64,000 nt of DNA from Athripsodes cinereus (GCA_947579605.1 OX388321.1:10939427-11003426), one strand, 5' to 3'; counted from the first letter of the stretch, positions 33,023-44,757 are shown. Program-made: numbers and translations. Notes: generated by a model from the sequence alone, not told the origin.

Positions 33023-36000
33023 GCTTTCTAATTTATCCATCCTTCAGTGGAACTGCCGTAGTGCAGTTTCCAACAGAGATGACATTCTGTTTTTGCTCAA
33101 AACTCATAACATTGATGTAGCTGCTTTATCAGAGACATGGTTTTCGCACGATTCGTTTGTATCTTTCCCAGGTTATTCCTGTTTTAGAGATGATCGCTTG
33201 GATGGTAGGGGAGGAGCAGCTCTTTTAGTAAGGGACTCTCTTGAGTTCAACAGGATTTCTCTGAATATTCCATCAAATATACAGTTGGTGGCAGCGAAAA
33301 TCAATAATATATCTGTAGTGTCCGTATACGCTCCTCCCAGAACTAATTTCGACAGGAGCTTCTGGTCTGAAATCATTTCAGAACTTTCCCCATCTTACAT
33401 GATCCTGGGAGATCTCAATGCTCATGCTCCCTCCTGGGGAAGCCAGTCCCTGGACTCTCCAGGAAAGGCTATTCTGACCTGGACAGATGACTTTAATCTC
33501 TGTATCCTTAATAGTGGAGATCCCACTCGCTTCTCAAATCCAAATCAGAGACAAAGTGCGGTAGATATATCAATCTGTACTACGGACATTGCTCCTATGT
33601 CAACATGGGAAATCCTTGAGGACCCGCACTCCAGTGACCACTTTCCCATAATCATTGATTTAAAAGTAACCTCCAAAAGCACCTCAAATGGCCCATTTAG
33701 GAGTAAATTTATTACAAAGAAAGCTAATTGGGATAAATTTCAGAATCACATTCTATTGGATGTCGCTGGTGTGCAGGGTGAGCATCAGGGGGTCGACGAA
33801 TTTGCGAACGGAATCCATAATGTGATTTTACGTGCTGCAACAGCCTCTATACCAATGTCCTCTAATCGAAAGCCCCGCAAAACATCCCCTCCTTGGTGGG
33901 ACAAGGAATGTTCGGAGGCAGTCGAACAAAGAAAGGCAGTGATTAAATCTTTTAAAAACAATATGTCTTGGGAAAACTTTTTACTCGTTCGGAATGTGCA
34001 AGCTCGTACCAAAAAATTTCTCAGGAAAAAGAAAAGAAAAGGTTGGCAAGATTTTTGCACTTCTTTATCCCCTGACACACCTTCATCGGATGTGTGGGAA
34101 TCCATTCGACGATTTAGAGGTTCTTTCTCCCCAAACCAAAGACAAACCAAGATAGGTCCATGGATTGAAAACTTTATAGATAACTTGTCCCCAGCATACG
34201 CACCTGAAATGCTGGAACTTCAAAGAAGTCCTACATCTCAGGAGCAATCTAATGTACTTTCATCTCCTTTCTCATTTGATGAACTGTCTTCCGCCGTTCA
34301 CTCTGCAGGGGATTCTTCTCCCGGACCTGATCTCATACCATACTCTTTTTTCCGACATGCTCCTAAACTTCTTTTAATAAAACTATTGGAATTATATAAT
34401 TTAATACTGAGGAGTGGAAACATTCCTTCTTCCTGGAAAAGGCAATCCATTGTTCCAATCCTTAAGCCCGGAAAAAACCCTTCTCTACCTTCATCATATC
34501 GCCCAATCGCATTGTCTTGTTGCTTTTTGAAGATCCTAGAACGCATGTTAAAAAAAAGACTGGAATATTTTTTTGAAAACTCTGGTACATTTCCCTCCTT
34601 TCAATTTGGATTTAGAAAGGGAAGATCTTGTATGGATAACTTGAGTATTCTAGTAACTGATATACACATTGCAAGATCTAATAAGAGTGATCTAGCGGCC
34701 TGTTTCCTAGATATTTGTGGGGCATATGATAGCGTTCTCTTACCTGTATTGTTTCAGAAAATGTCATCTGCGGGCTTACCCAATTCATTATGTTGTCTTA
34801 TTTTTAACATAATGTGCGAAAGGAGTATGCTAATTAACTCCTTCCATGGGCTTGTCGAAAGAAAAGTGTATAAAGGACTCCCACAAGGATCGGCGCTTAG
34901 CCCAATTCTTTTTAATCTATACACTCATGACATTGGAAACGCTCTGCCTCCTGAAGTCAATATACTACAATACGCAGATGACTTCGTTATCTATTGTTCT
35001 GTTGGTTCCACGCTCACTGCGGGTGAGAAACTTGAAGCATCCCTTAATCTCTTAGGTGAATGGTTTAGTGCCAATGGTATGACTCTTTCACCTTCCAAAA
35101 GCCAACTCGTTGTTTTCTCAAACAAACATAAACCCTCCAATATATCTTTAAAGTGCAACAATTCCACTATTTCAAGTTGTGAATCAGTAAAGTTTTTGGG
35201 GGTCACTTTGCACAGAAAACTCTCTTGGAACCTTCATATTGACAATATAATAGCCAAGTGCGAAAAAAATATAAACATCCTCAGAGCGGTTTCTAGAGTC
35301 TGGTGGGGGGCCCACCCGACTACTATGAGAATGCTTTACTCATCCCTCATCCGAAGCCTCATCGACTATGCATGCTTCCTAATGGATCCCCTTCCAAATT
35401 ATTTAAGCGCAAAACTAGAAAGAGTTCAGAATAAATGCCTGAGACTGATACTGGGAGCCATGAGATCGTCTCCAATAATAGCCTTGCAGGCAGAGTGTGT
35501 AGAGATGCCCCTTTGCCTAAGGCGAGTTTTTCTATCTCACAAATTCGTTTTGAGGAGATTGAGCATGGGTCCTCATATGTTGCTCCTCAAATTACAAACA
35601 TTGTTGGAGCTTTGCTTAAATTCTCCTTATTGGCGTAATAGAAAGTACCCTCTTTTGTGCTCCTCTTGGGAGTATGTAACCCAAAGTTTCTCTTCTTCAA
35701 TTCACCTTACACCTTCAACTCATCATTCTATTCCATTCAATTATTCATTGCAGGCATGCAATATTGTTGATTCGATAGGTTTGGATAAATCAGTTTTTAC
35801 ATTGAGCCCGCAGGTCGTGAATATCCTTTTCCTTCATAGAGTGAATAGTGAATGGCCTGCCCATACGATCTTCTTTACGGATGGGTCTAAATCTCATACA
35901 AATGAATGTGGATCGGCTGTTTACTCTCCTTCTCTTCAAGTCGAACTTCAATTTCAACTCCCATCTTCTGCATCTGTTTTTACAGCAGAATGTTTAGCTC

Positions 36001-36311
36001 TCAGAGAGGCGTTAGGGGTAATTGTCGAAAGATTACTTTCACGGGCAATTGTCTTTACTGATTCCCTTAGCCTCGTATCTCTTCTAGGGCGAAAGGGTAG
36101 TTTGTCATCAAATAATTGTATAATCCACGATATTTTAAGATTGATGTTCGAGGCATCAAGTAAAAATATTGAGTTGGTGATTGCTTGGATCCCTTCTCAT
36201 GTGGGTATTGCCGGAAACGAGAAAGTAGATATTCTGGCTAAGGAAGCATGTTCTTGTGGTATATTGCCAAATGCATTTGTACTTCCTATAGGAGATTGTC
36301 TGGGTGTTTAA
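32982..36311 (+). CDS. LINE ORF2: AP-endonuclease, reverse transcriptase, RNase H
   Basis: 1109 codons. Residues ~18-225 are the apurinic-type endonuclease that nicks target DNA (N24 in 'QWNCR', E51 in 'SETWF', D144/N146 in 'GDLNAH', 'SDH' at 218-220). Residues ~410-760 are the reverse transcriptase ('SYRPIAL', 'FLDICGAYD' with D577, 'GLPQGSALSP', 'YADD' 664-667). Residues ~960-1095 are RNase H with D967, E1003, D1027 and D1083 in place ('FTDGS', 'TAECLAL', 'FTDSLS', 'GNEKVDILAKEA'). The start ATG overlaps the original ORF1 end by 41 nt in another frame. The frame ends early at TAA 36309-36311 because of a frameshift; the rest lies in the next feature. All visible catalytic residues remain. 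An I-clade identity is likely; R1 or LOA is the alternative. Confidence 0.95.
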   Translation: MANATNITSISKSKLSNLSILQWNCRSAVSNRDDILFLLKTHNIDVAALSETWFSHDSFVSFPGYSCFRDDRLDGRGGAALLVRDSLEFNRISLNIPSNIQLVAAKINNISVVSVYAPPRTNFDRSFWSEIISELSPSYMILGDLNAHAPSWGSQSLDSPGKAILTWTDDFNLCILNSGDPTRFSNPNQRQSAVDISICTTDIAPMSTWEILEDPHSSDHFPIIIDLKVTSKSTSNGPFRSKFITKKANWDKFQNHILLDVAGVQGEHQGVDEFANGIHNVILRAATASIPMSSNRKPRKTSPPWWDKECSEAVEQRKAVIKSFKNNMSWENFLLVRNVQARTKKFLRKKKRKGWQDFCTSLSPDTPSSDVWESIRRFRGSFSPNQRQTKIGPWIENFIDNLSPAYAPEMLELQRSPTSQEQSNVLSSPFSFDELSSAVHSAGDSSPGPDLIPYSFFRHAPKLLLIKLLELYNLILRSGNIPSSWKRQSIVPILKPGKNPSLPSSYRPIALSCCFLKILERMLKKRLEYFFENSGTFPSFQFGFRKGRSCMDNLSILVTDIHIARSNKSDLAACFLDICGAYDSVLLPVLFQKMSSAGLPNSLCCLIFNIMCERSMLINSFHGLVERKVYKGLPQGSALSPILFNLYTHDIGNALPPEVNILQYADDFVIYCSVGSTLTAGEKLEASLNLLGEWFSANGMTLSPSKSQLVVFSNKHKPSNISLKCNNSTISSCESVKFLGVTLHRKLSWNLHIDNIIAKCEKNINILRAVSRVWWGAHPTTMRMLYSSLIRSLIDYACFLMDPLPNYLSAKLERVQNKCLRLILGAMRSSPIIALQAECVEMPLCLRRVFLSHKFVLRRLSMGPHMLLLKLQTLLELCLNSPYWRNRKYPLLCSSWEYVTQSFSSSIHLTPSTHHSIPFNYSLQACNIVDSIGLDKSVFTLSPQVVNILFLHRVNSEWPAHTIFFTDGSKSHTNECGSAVYSPSLQVELQFQLPSSASVFTAECLALREALGVIVERLLSRAIVFTDSLSLVSLLGRKGSLSSNNCIIHDILRLMFEASSKNIELVIAWIPSHVGIAGNEKVDILAKEACSCGILPNAFVLPIGDCLGV

Positions 36312-36724
36312 GAGATAAAATTTATGAGAAGTGGAATTATTCATTTATCGGGTCTGTATCTGGGTCTCATTATAAAGGAATTCAGCCTTGAATCCCCTCG
36401 CAACCTTGGTTTTAAGAAACAAAATGGCCAAAATTAAACATTTCGCTTCTCTGTAGAATGAGGATAGGACATTGTGTTATTGCCTCTCATTTGGCCAGAA
36501 TCAATATTCTGGATTCCCCTATGTGCGAATGCGGGGAGGACACGGAAACTCTGGACCACGTTTTCTTTGGTTGCCCACTCCTACCTAATCAAGAATTTTC
36601 TCAGACGATTAGGAAGTTGGGTTTTAATTTTCCCATTTCTGTCCATTCTCTTTTGGCCCAAAATTGTAATAAAGTGAACCTAGCCTTAATAAATCACCTT
36701 AAAATTTTTAATAAGAACATCTAA
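36302..36724 (+). pseudogene. C-terminal segment of LINE ORF2 after a frameshift
   Basis: The protein resumes in another frame at about 36302 ('CLRDKIYEKWNYSFIG'). It is broken by TGA 36389-36391 and TAA 36413-36415, then runs open from 36458 to the stop at 36722-36724. It holds the C-terminal CxC...H....C motif 'CECGEDTETLDHVFFGC' found near the end of many I/R1/Jockey-type ORF2 proteins. One frameshift near 36296-36306 plus two stops disable the C-terminus. Confidence 0.85.
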
Positions 36725-37146
36725 ATTATTAATTTTAATAAGAATATATTTCAATAATTAATTATACCTAATGATAAATTGTTTTACAGTAAATGTTTTT
36801 GAAACAAATTATTATTATAAAAATAATAATAAATTTTGACAAAGTTTTTTTTTTGTAAGACTACGATGTGTTTAACATCAAATATATTCCTGAAAACGGC
36901 CCTGTGATTGCAACGATGTCGACACACAAGCGGTGTGCATGTATTGGTTACTCGGGCGGGGAGTTCATTGATCCCAATGCCCTTGAGATGTACTTGCCGC
37001 ACGTGGCGACTGAAACGGCAGTTACTATGTAGCTATGTACTAATGAATACCCACTACGTTAAGACATTGTACTCACAGCAGTGAGTATATAGGCATAATT
37101 CACTCGATGTCGGGTGCCTTGCCGAAAAGAAAAAGAAGAAGAAAAA
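36725..37146 (+). other. LINE 3' UTR and purine-rich tail
   Basis: Non-coding. AT-rich with TAA-type repeats (36815-36833), then a more GC-balanced part (36880-37090), then an A/G tail (37124-37146) that touches the target duplication. A minus-strand frame over 36784-37002 is judged spurious. Confidence 0.7.
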
Positions 37147-37159
37147 GAACCTAGCAAGA

Positions 37160-38680
37160 AGACAACTCATTATGAATAGCGAAGGCCAACTGACGGCTGA
37201 CCGCACGCATAGCGACGCATTGTGCAATCGGCATTCATCGGCAATCATCGGCCGATGGTCCGACATACATTTGCGTAAACTGCAGTGGTTGTAAACTATT
37301 TAATATGTTATTTAATTAATTTATTTATTGTTACACAATTATAAAGACAATCAATGCATAGAAAATGGATTATCCAACCTGTTCTAGGATTTAGCTAAGA
37401 CAAAATATATGTATGTACACATATCAAGATTATAATCAAAGTAAATAAAAAATTAAAGTATAACCAGCACATATAATAGTCCATACAACAGTTCAAAAAA
37501 AATAACAGGCAACTTACAAACTTACAGATAAAAAAATGATTTACAGAAAAAAGATAAAATTAAAAATCATTTAAACCGTAAAAGTTATAAGCAGTAATAG
37601 ATACAATAAGATGAATAATTTTATAACTTAGTTCCAAATGTCTCTCGAAGAATCCGCACTATTATTAACTCTTAAATATTTTTTTTATTTCACAATTAAT
37701 GATTCTGGATATAATTTAACTCAAAAATTAGATTTACCAGTAAATTTATATATTAAAATTCAAAAATCTATTATAATATTAAATACATGGAATATTGTAA
37801 AAAAAATTTGAACGCAGATATTTCAGGCACGATGCTGGTATTTTGAGCCTGCGTTTTGAGCCTAATACTTTGATATCCTGTATATCTGGATTGGTGAATT
37901 TTTCGCGGCATTAGACTGTTAAGTTTTTGTATGATCATGACTGATACTGATAATATGGAGACTTATCTGGTTGTATAATACTGAGAAGTGTGGATGGCCA
38001 TTCCGCCGCCGCGTAAAAAATAATATTATTACGTTTATGTTTATTTTAATTGTATATAATAATATTTATTTTAAATGTTTATATAATAATATTTATAAAT
38101 AAATCGCTAATAAATCCATAAATGAAGTGCCCTCATGAAGAAATGAACTGAAAAGTAACGTTATATGATATACACCTTTCCCTCTTATGATACAATAATA
38201 TGATGAAAAGTTGGTATTTAGAAATGTAAAATGAATACCTACCTAGTTATAATTATTGAAATTATTATGGAACGGAAATAATAAATCACTTTGAAACCTC
38301 TGGATTTAAGTCAACTTCGGAAGTAAAATAATAGATCTCTAATGATAAAACACGACTGACTGCTATTTCGCATAGTCATTCCTCAGCACAGTTCGCGAGA
38401 GCGAGACGTAAATAGTATTCACTATCTAACGACAACAGCCGAGTACGAGCAGTCGAAGACACGTGAGATACAGTTAATACATCGCGCATTTGATTGTATT
38501 AGTAAGATATTTTGTATGTGTTTGTAATTTTATTTCCATTCTCCAAAAAATGACTTTGAAATAGTCAATAAGTTCCAATTATTGTTAATATAATTTTTTA
38601 ATTCGATGCGTAAATATATGACTGAGGATTACCTAAAATCTTGACCTTCTATTTATTGTATTTATTGAAATATTCATTAT
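37160..38680. other. Non-coding flank of the LINE
   Basis: No gene. Two patches of balanced base use (37180-37265 and 38355-38480) have no coding frame or known repeat I can name. Confidence 0.45.
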
Positions 38681-39220
38681 AAACAGAAGCATGTGTACTG
38701 GCTACACATGTTAGGACGGCGAAAGTTAAACAGTGAACGGCTATATAAGTCTTTAACATGAAAAAATACAATAATAACAACAACGAATAGTGAAAAACAT
38801 ATTACAAAAGTATGTTTAGTACATACAGCTGGTTCAATCCACTAGTTATTCTACTTTTGCAGTAGTAATTTATCTATTTATACACTTATTTTTTCTTTCT
38901 TCTGATTCATTCATTGTAATATCCAAATATACATATTTAGGATTAGTTCTCCCACACTCTTCTGCACGTTTTTGAGTAAAAGAAATCTTTTCTTTAGTCA
39001 GAAAGGTGTGTTTATGTATAAGTTTGAATGGTGTGTTCATATATAGGTATATGTGTTTTGTATATGTATATGTGGGTCGTCGCGTTAGTACCTATCATAC
39101 AAGATTCATTTAGAGAATGACTTTTTTAGGGAATGCCGTGATAATAGATAAACAGGTAACAAAACTAACATTATTTTGTGTTCGGTAAACTATAAACATA
39201 TGATTGTTTAATATGTGCTT

Positions 39221-39262
39221 TTGTAAATGGCTTCAGAGCCGTTTGAATTGATAAATAAATAA
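39221..39262 (+). repeat. LINE 3' terminus with hairpin and AAATAAAT tail (family G)
   Basis: TGTAAATGGCT-TCAG-AGCCGTTTGAATTG followed by ATAAATAAATAAAT. The GGCT/AGCC stem (39229-39232 with 39237-39240) matches the arrangement at 5766-5778 with a different loop. Confidence 0.65.
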
Positions 39263-39667
39263 ATAAAAAGCCAGGTGAAAAACGGATTTGATTTTTTCCA
39301 TCAGTTTCTGAGACTTTGATAGAGTGAAGTAAATAATGTTGTGAACAGATAACATTTTACTGTGTATACGTAGGTAAGGATCTACTTTAATGCAAATACA
39401 CAATTTCCGTCCTTGGAATATAAACATAATATTATTATTATGTACATACTTTAAAAAGTAGAAAAATATATAATACCTACATCCGATATCTGAAGAACCG
39501 TAGAATAAATAAATATCGAATCTAGAATGCATGAGCAATGTAGAATATCGCATAAATATTTATCTTTCTGTACACCATTTGAATTTGTCTCATCATATTA
39601 AAAATTGAAATGTTTTTACCTATTGTATATTTTTTTTCAAATTATGGAGCAAAAATTCTAATGGTAT

Positions 39668-39808
39668 TCATATTTTTTTAATATTAACTTCTCCAGATTA
39701 ATCATTCCATTCAATTCAATTAAATTCGGAGTAAACAGAATGTTTCATTTCCGGAGTTGAATTAATTGGAGTGATTAATCTGGAGTAGTTAAAAATAAAA
39801 AAATATAT
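39668..39808. mobile_element. Foldback/MITE-like element
   Basis: Arms of roughly 50 bases (CTCCAGATTAATCA(T/C)TCCA... and the inverse) face each other around a ~25-base centre (AGTAAACAGAATGTTTCATTT). Outer ends run into ATATTTTTTTAAT. No coding capacity. Confidence 0.75.
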
Positions 39809-39837
39809 GTTTGACATCTACACTTCTTAGTTAGTCG

Positions 39838-39988
39838 AGTTCGTCAGTAGCCTGGAGGTTGAGTCTAGGCCTTGTGAACAAGGGGTCCGCGATTCGGTCC
39901 CAGGTGCCGGCAAACTCTCCTTTCACGACACAAGCTTTTAGCTTACTGTGAAAGGTTTGTAACAAAATCCAGATACATATTTTTTTAT
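39838..39988 (+). mobile_element. tRNA-derived SINE, family D (copy 3)
   Basis: Plus-strand copy with A box TAGCCTGGAGG (39848-39858), a B-box-like GATTCGGTCCC (39891-39901) and the CAAGCTTTTAGCTTACTGTGAAAGG body. The TGGGTTT hairpin near the 3' end is mostly deleted (AACAAAATCCAGATA). Confidence 0.8.
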
Positions 39989-39989
39989 C

Positions 39990-42485
39990 TAATGGTAACG
40001 CAGTATAACAAAACCTATGCTTCAATGAATGTTAATTTTGGTAGCATCTAATACTGAGATTTCATGTAATTTATAATATTTTTCTGTTATTTTTGTATAA
40101 TGAAATAGGATTTTTAAATAATGTGATTATGAATATAAATCGTCATTTTTATTCATGCAGGTACACCTATAAATAACAAGAGATAATTAGTAAAATATTC
40201 GAAGCGTTTCACTTTTTACTCCAGTTAAAGTTTATTTTTGGATTCATTTGTAATCTTAGCTATATAGTTTAATATACAAAACAATTTTCAGTAATCTAAC
40301 AGTAAGTTTAATAGCTCTTTTATTATCTAATAGGTCATCCAATCATTTAAGAATGAAATAAATTAAATAACATCTGAGACGGTGCAGAAGTTTTAAGCAT
40401 TGAAAAACTTTTATTTAAATCATAAACTAATAGATAGTTTTGTTACATTTTCTTTAATATAAACCAAGGGTGGCCATCCTGCGGGCCGCACGTAAACATC
40501 CAACGGGCGCGAGTAGGCAATCCTTGATTGTTTCTTTAAGAATTTAATCCTAGGACATATTCTAAATTGTATATAGTTAATAATACTTTTAGTCACATTA
40601 ATTATTCAATGAATATGCTTTACTTTTTATTCAAATAACTGTTAATTAAATTTTCTTTCTAAATTAAATTTAAATTTATATTACAAAATTATCTGTTTGG
40701 GGGTGAATATTTTTACAAAAAAAAAGAAACTATCAAGAGATCAAAAGAACTGTTTGAAAATAACATTGTTTATTTATTATAATTATTAATTAATGGCGAA
40801 TCTCGAGACAATTTCTCTTGTAGAAAACAAATAAAAAGCTGTAATCTTTTAATTCAATAAAAATATGTTTACCCTTGTGATTGCAAAATCATCCCATTTT
40901 ATATTCTAAACATGACATAAATCAAACAACAAATAGAAAATCGAATTTGAATCTTTTAAACTTAATGTTGTGAAGGTTATTTTTTTTTATTCCGAAAGAT
41001 ATTGCCAAGTCACCATTCACCCCGGGGGGAATTTAGTTTCCTAAGGTAAACACGTATTAGAATACAGTCGTAGTAGATAGAAGGTTGTAGGAGTAGTCTT
41101 TAAAGGTAGCCAGACCCAAGATTGGCACAAGTCATTTCCCATGAGATCGAACCAATCACCTCATTTTGTATTATACCCTTTCCTCCATCTTTCTATATAA
41201 CCCACTCCGTTTCATACCTTTCACCTTTCCCTTCAGTTAGAGGTTGTCTAGAAGAATAATCTTTTTGTATATATTTTCAATTTTTATTTCACACTATTTC
41301 TTCAAGAACTCAGCACTAAAGAAAATCTGCCCCATTGATCCCCATATAGAGACAATATTTATTTATATTTATAAAAGCGCTTTATGTTTTGTTTGTTTTT
41401 TATGTAACTATTTGACACGATTACATTGACATTGTGTCGAAATATAGGAATACAAAAAAACAAATATGTTATCCTTTGCGCGCCTGGAATTTCGATATTT
41501 AAGATCAATAAAAAAGATTGTCTTTGGTGTCAGCTTAACATTCCACATAATCGAATTATAAAAATATTTCAGCACATAAAAGAATGTGAATAAGATTTTT
41601 ATTTTATAGCATTCTTCCTACAAGACCGTATGTATTTCTGAACAAAAAACCACAATACTATGAAGATAGCATATACTCGTATTAAATTTGATTACATCTA
41701 TTTTAATTAAATAGTTAGTAAGCTTCAAGTCTTAATAAAGGAAATTCTAATAAAAATAATTCAAAATTCTTACTCGTACGAAAAGAACCTATAAAATTTT
41801 AATATTATTTATTTTAACGGTATTTACTTCTCATTATTTTACTAGCCAACTTATTTATGCCTTAAAAGCGGATGAGGTAGATATGTAGATCTGTATAAAA
41901 CATCAATAAATAATAGCTGGAAAATTTTGTACGTATTATGAAATATACTATGAACATGGGCTCATGTGGTTAAAAAACTCATTTCCGATGTCAAAACAAA
42001 AAAAAGATTGGATATAATAAGAAAATCTCAAGACAATGTTGTTGATTACTAATAACATCTAATCCAAAAGATTTTCGATATACATTAGGTAGAAGATTTA
42101 TATACACGTTAATACATTATATTATATATTATATAGGCGCTATAGTTGTGTCAATATTGCCTATGGATTGAGTTCTGATCTGGGCATTTTCTTTACTGAA
42201 ATGAATTATATGACTACAGTAAATCTAAACAAGAGGATACAGGCCGTGACGTGAAGGATGCGAGGGATTTCCGAGCTTTCCGATCAAGATGAATAATTGT
42301 TTGATTTCACATCCAAAAAATAAACAGTTCTATTATATGTATAATTAATTTATTTGTAAGTATGTCTATGTAATAAAATCTTTATATAAAAAAAACTTGA
42401 ATTCACAGAACAGCTTTATTCTGAATATCTTGTAAAATACAGAATTCGTGATTTATCACGGAAAAAAACATTTAACATACTCAAA
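39990..42485. other. Mostly AT-rich non-coding stretch
   Basis: At 40465-40515, GGTGGCCATCCTGCGGGCCGC resembles the end of hAT-type elements known in animals, but no opposite end is seen. Nothing else is recognised. Confidence 0.4.
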
Positions 42486-42560
42486 AGAGGTGGTATAATC
42501 TCAGGCTTTAAATCAAGAAATTCCGTGTTCTAATCCCTCTGTTGACTTAGTCTTGCTTTA
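42486..42560 (+). repeat. Weak tRNA-like relic
   Basis: TGGTATAATCTCAGG (42491-42505) resembles an A box, and GTGTTCTAATCCC (42525-42537) a damaged B box, at tRNA-like spacing. Confidence 0.3.
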
Positions 42561-42634
42561 CAAAACATGGATATTCATATTGCTTACTGCGGAGTAATCC
42601 ACTTTATTTTTTGCCTTTAAGTCAATAAAAAATA

Positions 42635-42890
42635 TTATTGGTGGACCTTGTCAACAAATTAAAGTGACAACAGGCAGGTCATGTGACTAGACAGGAACCA
42701 ATAGGTGATTACCTAGAATCCTAAGTTGGAGACCATAGGATTAAAAATGTAGAACGGTTTGATCTCAAAAGAGATTAGTCGATGATATTATTCTTGTCCT
42801 AGGTGGACAACAATAGCCAAAGAAAGTTAAAAATAAAATACTATAGAAGAGGGCTACAGCCATCAGGGGATAAATAATTAGGAAAGAAGA
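42635..42890 (+). pseudogene. Decayed LINE C-terminal tail (family H)
   Basis: Plus-strand pieces 'RWTTIAKES' and 'EEGLQPSGDK', plus an upstream 'NPK' region, fit the 'RWADD...WxxxAxDRxxWxxxEE' tail of another LINE group. Many stops and frame breaks. Assignment rests on short motifs. Confidence 0.4.
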
Positions 42891-43384
42891 ATAAAAATAG
42901 TATTATAATACTTTTAAGAAGTACCTAATAATAATTATAATAATAGTAGATAACCTTGTACATAAAAGTGTTAGTTTTAACATGACTTAATTATCCCATC
43001 TTAATACAATTCAGAGAGTACTATACAATACATTAAAAAAATATGAAAGACATTCATTAGAGGTTACACGATATCTTTAATAGATGCTTGGGTAATATTA
43101 CACCAAACTTACGCCTTTTATAATGTTACTCCTATTATCCTCCCACACAAGACATTTGGTACTTAATTTTTATTTAGAGATGAATTGGATAGTGATTTGG
43201 TCGAATACCGGTAGGTATCCAGTTATACCAGATATTCGTTCATTCTGTTAGATATATTATTGTATCATATCTACTTATCCGACTTATAACTCACCATACG
43301 TTCAGATATCAAATCCCTTTTTATTTTATTTTTAAGACTCGGTTAAGAAGTACAGAATAGAGGTAACCTTTATTTAACTTCTTT

Positions 43385-43570
43385 TTACAGAGCCATCATA
43401 GGTCACCCAGCGTCAACTATTACCCTGGAGTAGTCCTCTCATTTCTGCGGCAACTACAGCAGCTTCTTCACACTCGGAATTCCTGTTTATTTTCTTATGT
43501 ATCCAAGTCAGGACTAACACCTTCTTCCTTTCTTATATGCTGAATTTATCCTTTGAGAGTGTCCATCAAG
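43385..43570 (-). pseudogene. Possible decayed coding island
   Basis: The minus strand reads 'RKKVLVLTWIHKKINRNSECEEAAVVAAEMRGLLQGNS' then a stop, with balanced base use unlike the surroundings. No family recognised; probably a transposon remnant. Confidence 0.3.
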
Positions 43571-43914
43571 CGATGCAGCCACATTTCATTTATTCGTATA
43601 CTTACACCAATTGAGTCAATTCATTCCATGACATTATGATTTTGTCGCAAGAACAGAATATTGTGAAAGATATATATATATCTAATAATGAACATATTTG
43701 TAGGTTTAGTAAACTACCTAATAATTTTTTTTTTTTTACTTTATTTATCACAAGATCATAGATCTCAAATGAATATATTTCATTACTTAATTTTATTTTA
43801 TTGTTTATTTCATTATTCAAAAACTAAATTCGAAATTGTTTATCTTCCAGATTTAGTCCTGTGAAGTTTCCAGTAGAAAATAGGTCTTCAATTGATTAAA
43901 TTTTTTAGTATCCC

Positions 43915-44070
43915 GTAAAATACAGTCATTCCTAAGATATCCCACTCATCATCATCGATTCACCGATGACATTTACCACCTATCCTGAATGACGTGACAT
44001 TGGTTGGCACAGAGAGGTCGACTTTTATGTCTATTATACAAAAGTACTCCGCTGGCCACTCCACTAAAAT
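43915..44070 (+). repeat. Family B retroposon copy (diverged)
   Basis: TCCCGTAAAATACAG, CACCTATCCTGAATGACGTGACATTGGTTGGCACAGAGAGG and CCGCTGGCCACTCCAC match the family B body; the terminal block is missing. Confidence 0.6.
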
Positions 44071-44290
44071 CAAAAGTTTTATTTACCGAATAATGGTTGA
44101 TCCATCTCTCTTATTATCCTCTATCATAAGATAATTTGATACGCATTATCCTTGTAGACGGCTTTGAAGTGTTGTTCTCGACTGTATAACTACCTACATC
44201 TATAATCTCTTATACAACTATACACGAAAAGCAAAAATGTTTCTTATACTAAGTAAATACATAGATTTACTAAATACTACGTAATTATAT

Positions 44291-44443
44291 TATCACAGCA
44301 TATCCTACAGGTGGGGTAGCCAGCAGTCCAGCTGCATGCAATAAACATACAAGCTGTATTCTCCGTATCTACAAAAATTAAGACATTCAGGATGGGTGGC
44401 GAACCTCATCGCTGAATCAAAAATGGAAAATGTCTTAATTTTA
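44291..44443 (-). mobile_element. Family B retroposon copy
   Basis: The minus strand has AATTAAGACATTTTCCA, GCCACCCATCCTGAATGTCTT, the TGCATGCAGCTGGACTGCTGGCTACCCCAC block and a GGATATGCTGTGATA end. It lies ~300 bases from the next, opposite-strand copy. Confidence 0.75.
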
Positions 44444-44757
44444 ATATGAAGATATATTTAGGTATTTCAATAAACAGTTTTCTCAGAAACTATTTTAAAC
44501 AAAACGTATATGTAACAGAATTTAATTATTCCCATACGCTGTAGCGTGATAGAAACTCTGTATTCACAAAATTAATACAAGTTGTATCTTTTTGTTTGCT
44601 ATGAAATACTCAAATCAAATAATTGTCAACGAATACAAACAATGTGGATTTATTATTTGTTATATTTGATTCTCAGAAACATTAATTAATGATTTGTGTA
44701 ATACACGCTTATGCAAAATCATACCTTCGAGTACATTTTTTCTATGCGTAAATCATT

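Larger units (their letters stand above)
31387..37146 (+). mobile_element. Near full-length I-type LINE retrotransposon
   Basis: A 5.76-kb non-LTR element. GAACCTAGCAAGA lies immediately outside both ends (31374-31386 and 37147-37159). The order is 5' UTR (226 nt), ORF1 (gag-like), ORF2 (endonuclease, RT, RNase H), a ~420-nt 3' UTR and a purine tail GAAAAGAAAAAGAAGAAGAAAAA-like at 37124-37146. Presence of an RNase H domain and a CCHC-type ORF1 points to the I/LOA/R1 group, most likely I. A stop in ORF1 and lesions near the end of ORF2 show the copy is no longer competent. TAA-rich sequence at 36815-36833 resembles an I-type tail, so a more internal 3' end is a minor alternative. Confidence 0.88.

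Noticed and set aside
36784..37266. Minus-strand frames in and after the LINE 3' UTR
   Set aside because: No protein motifs; the first lies wholly inside the LINE 3' UTR and the second spans the element boundary.
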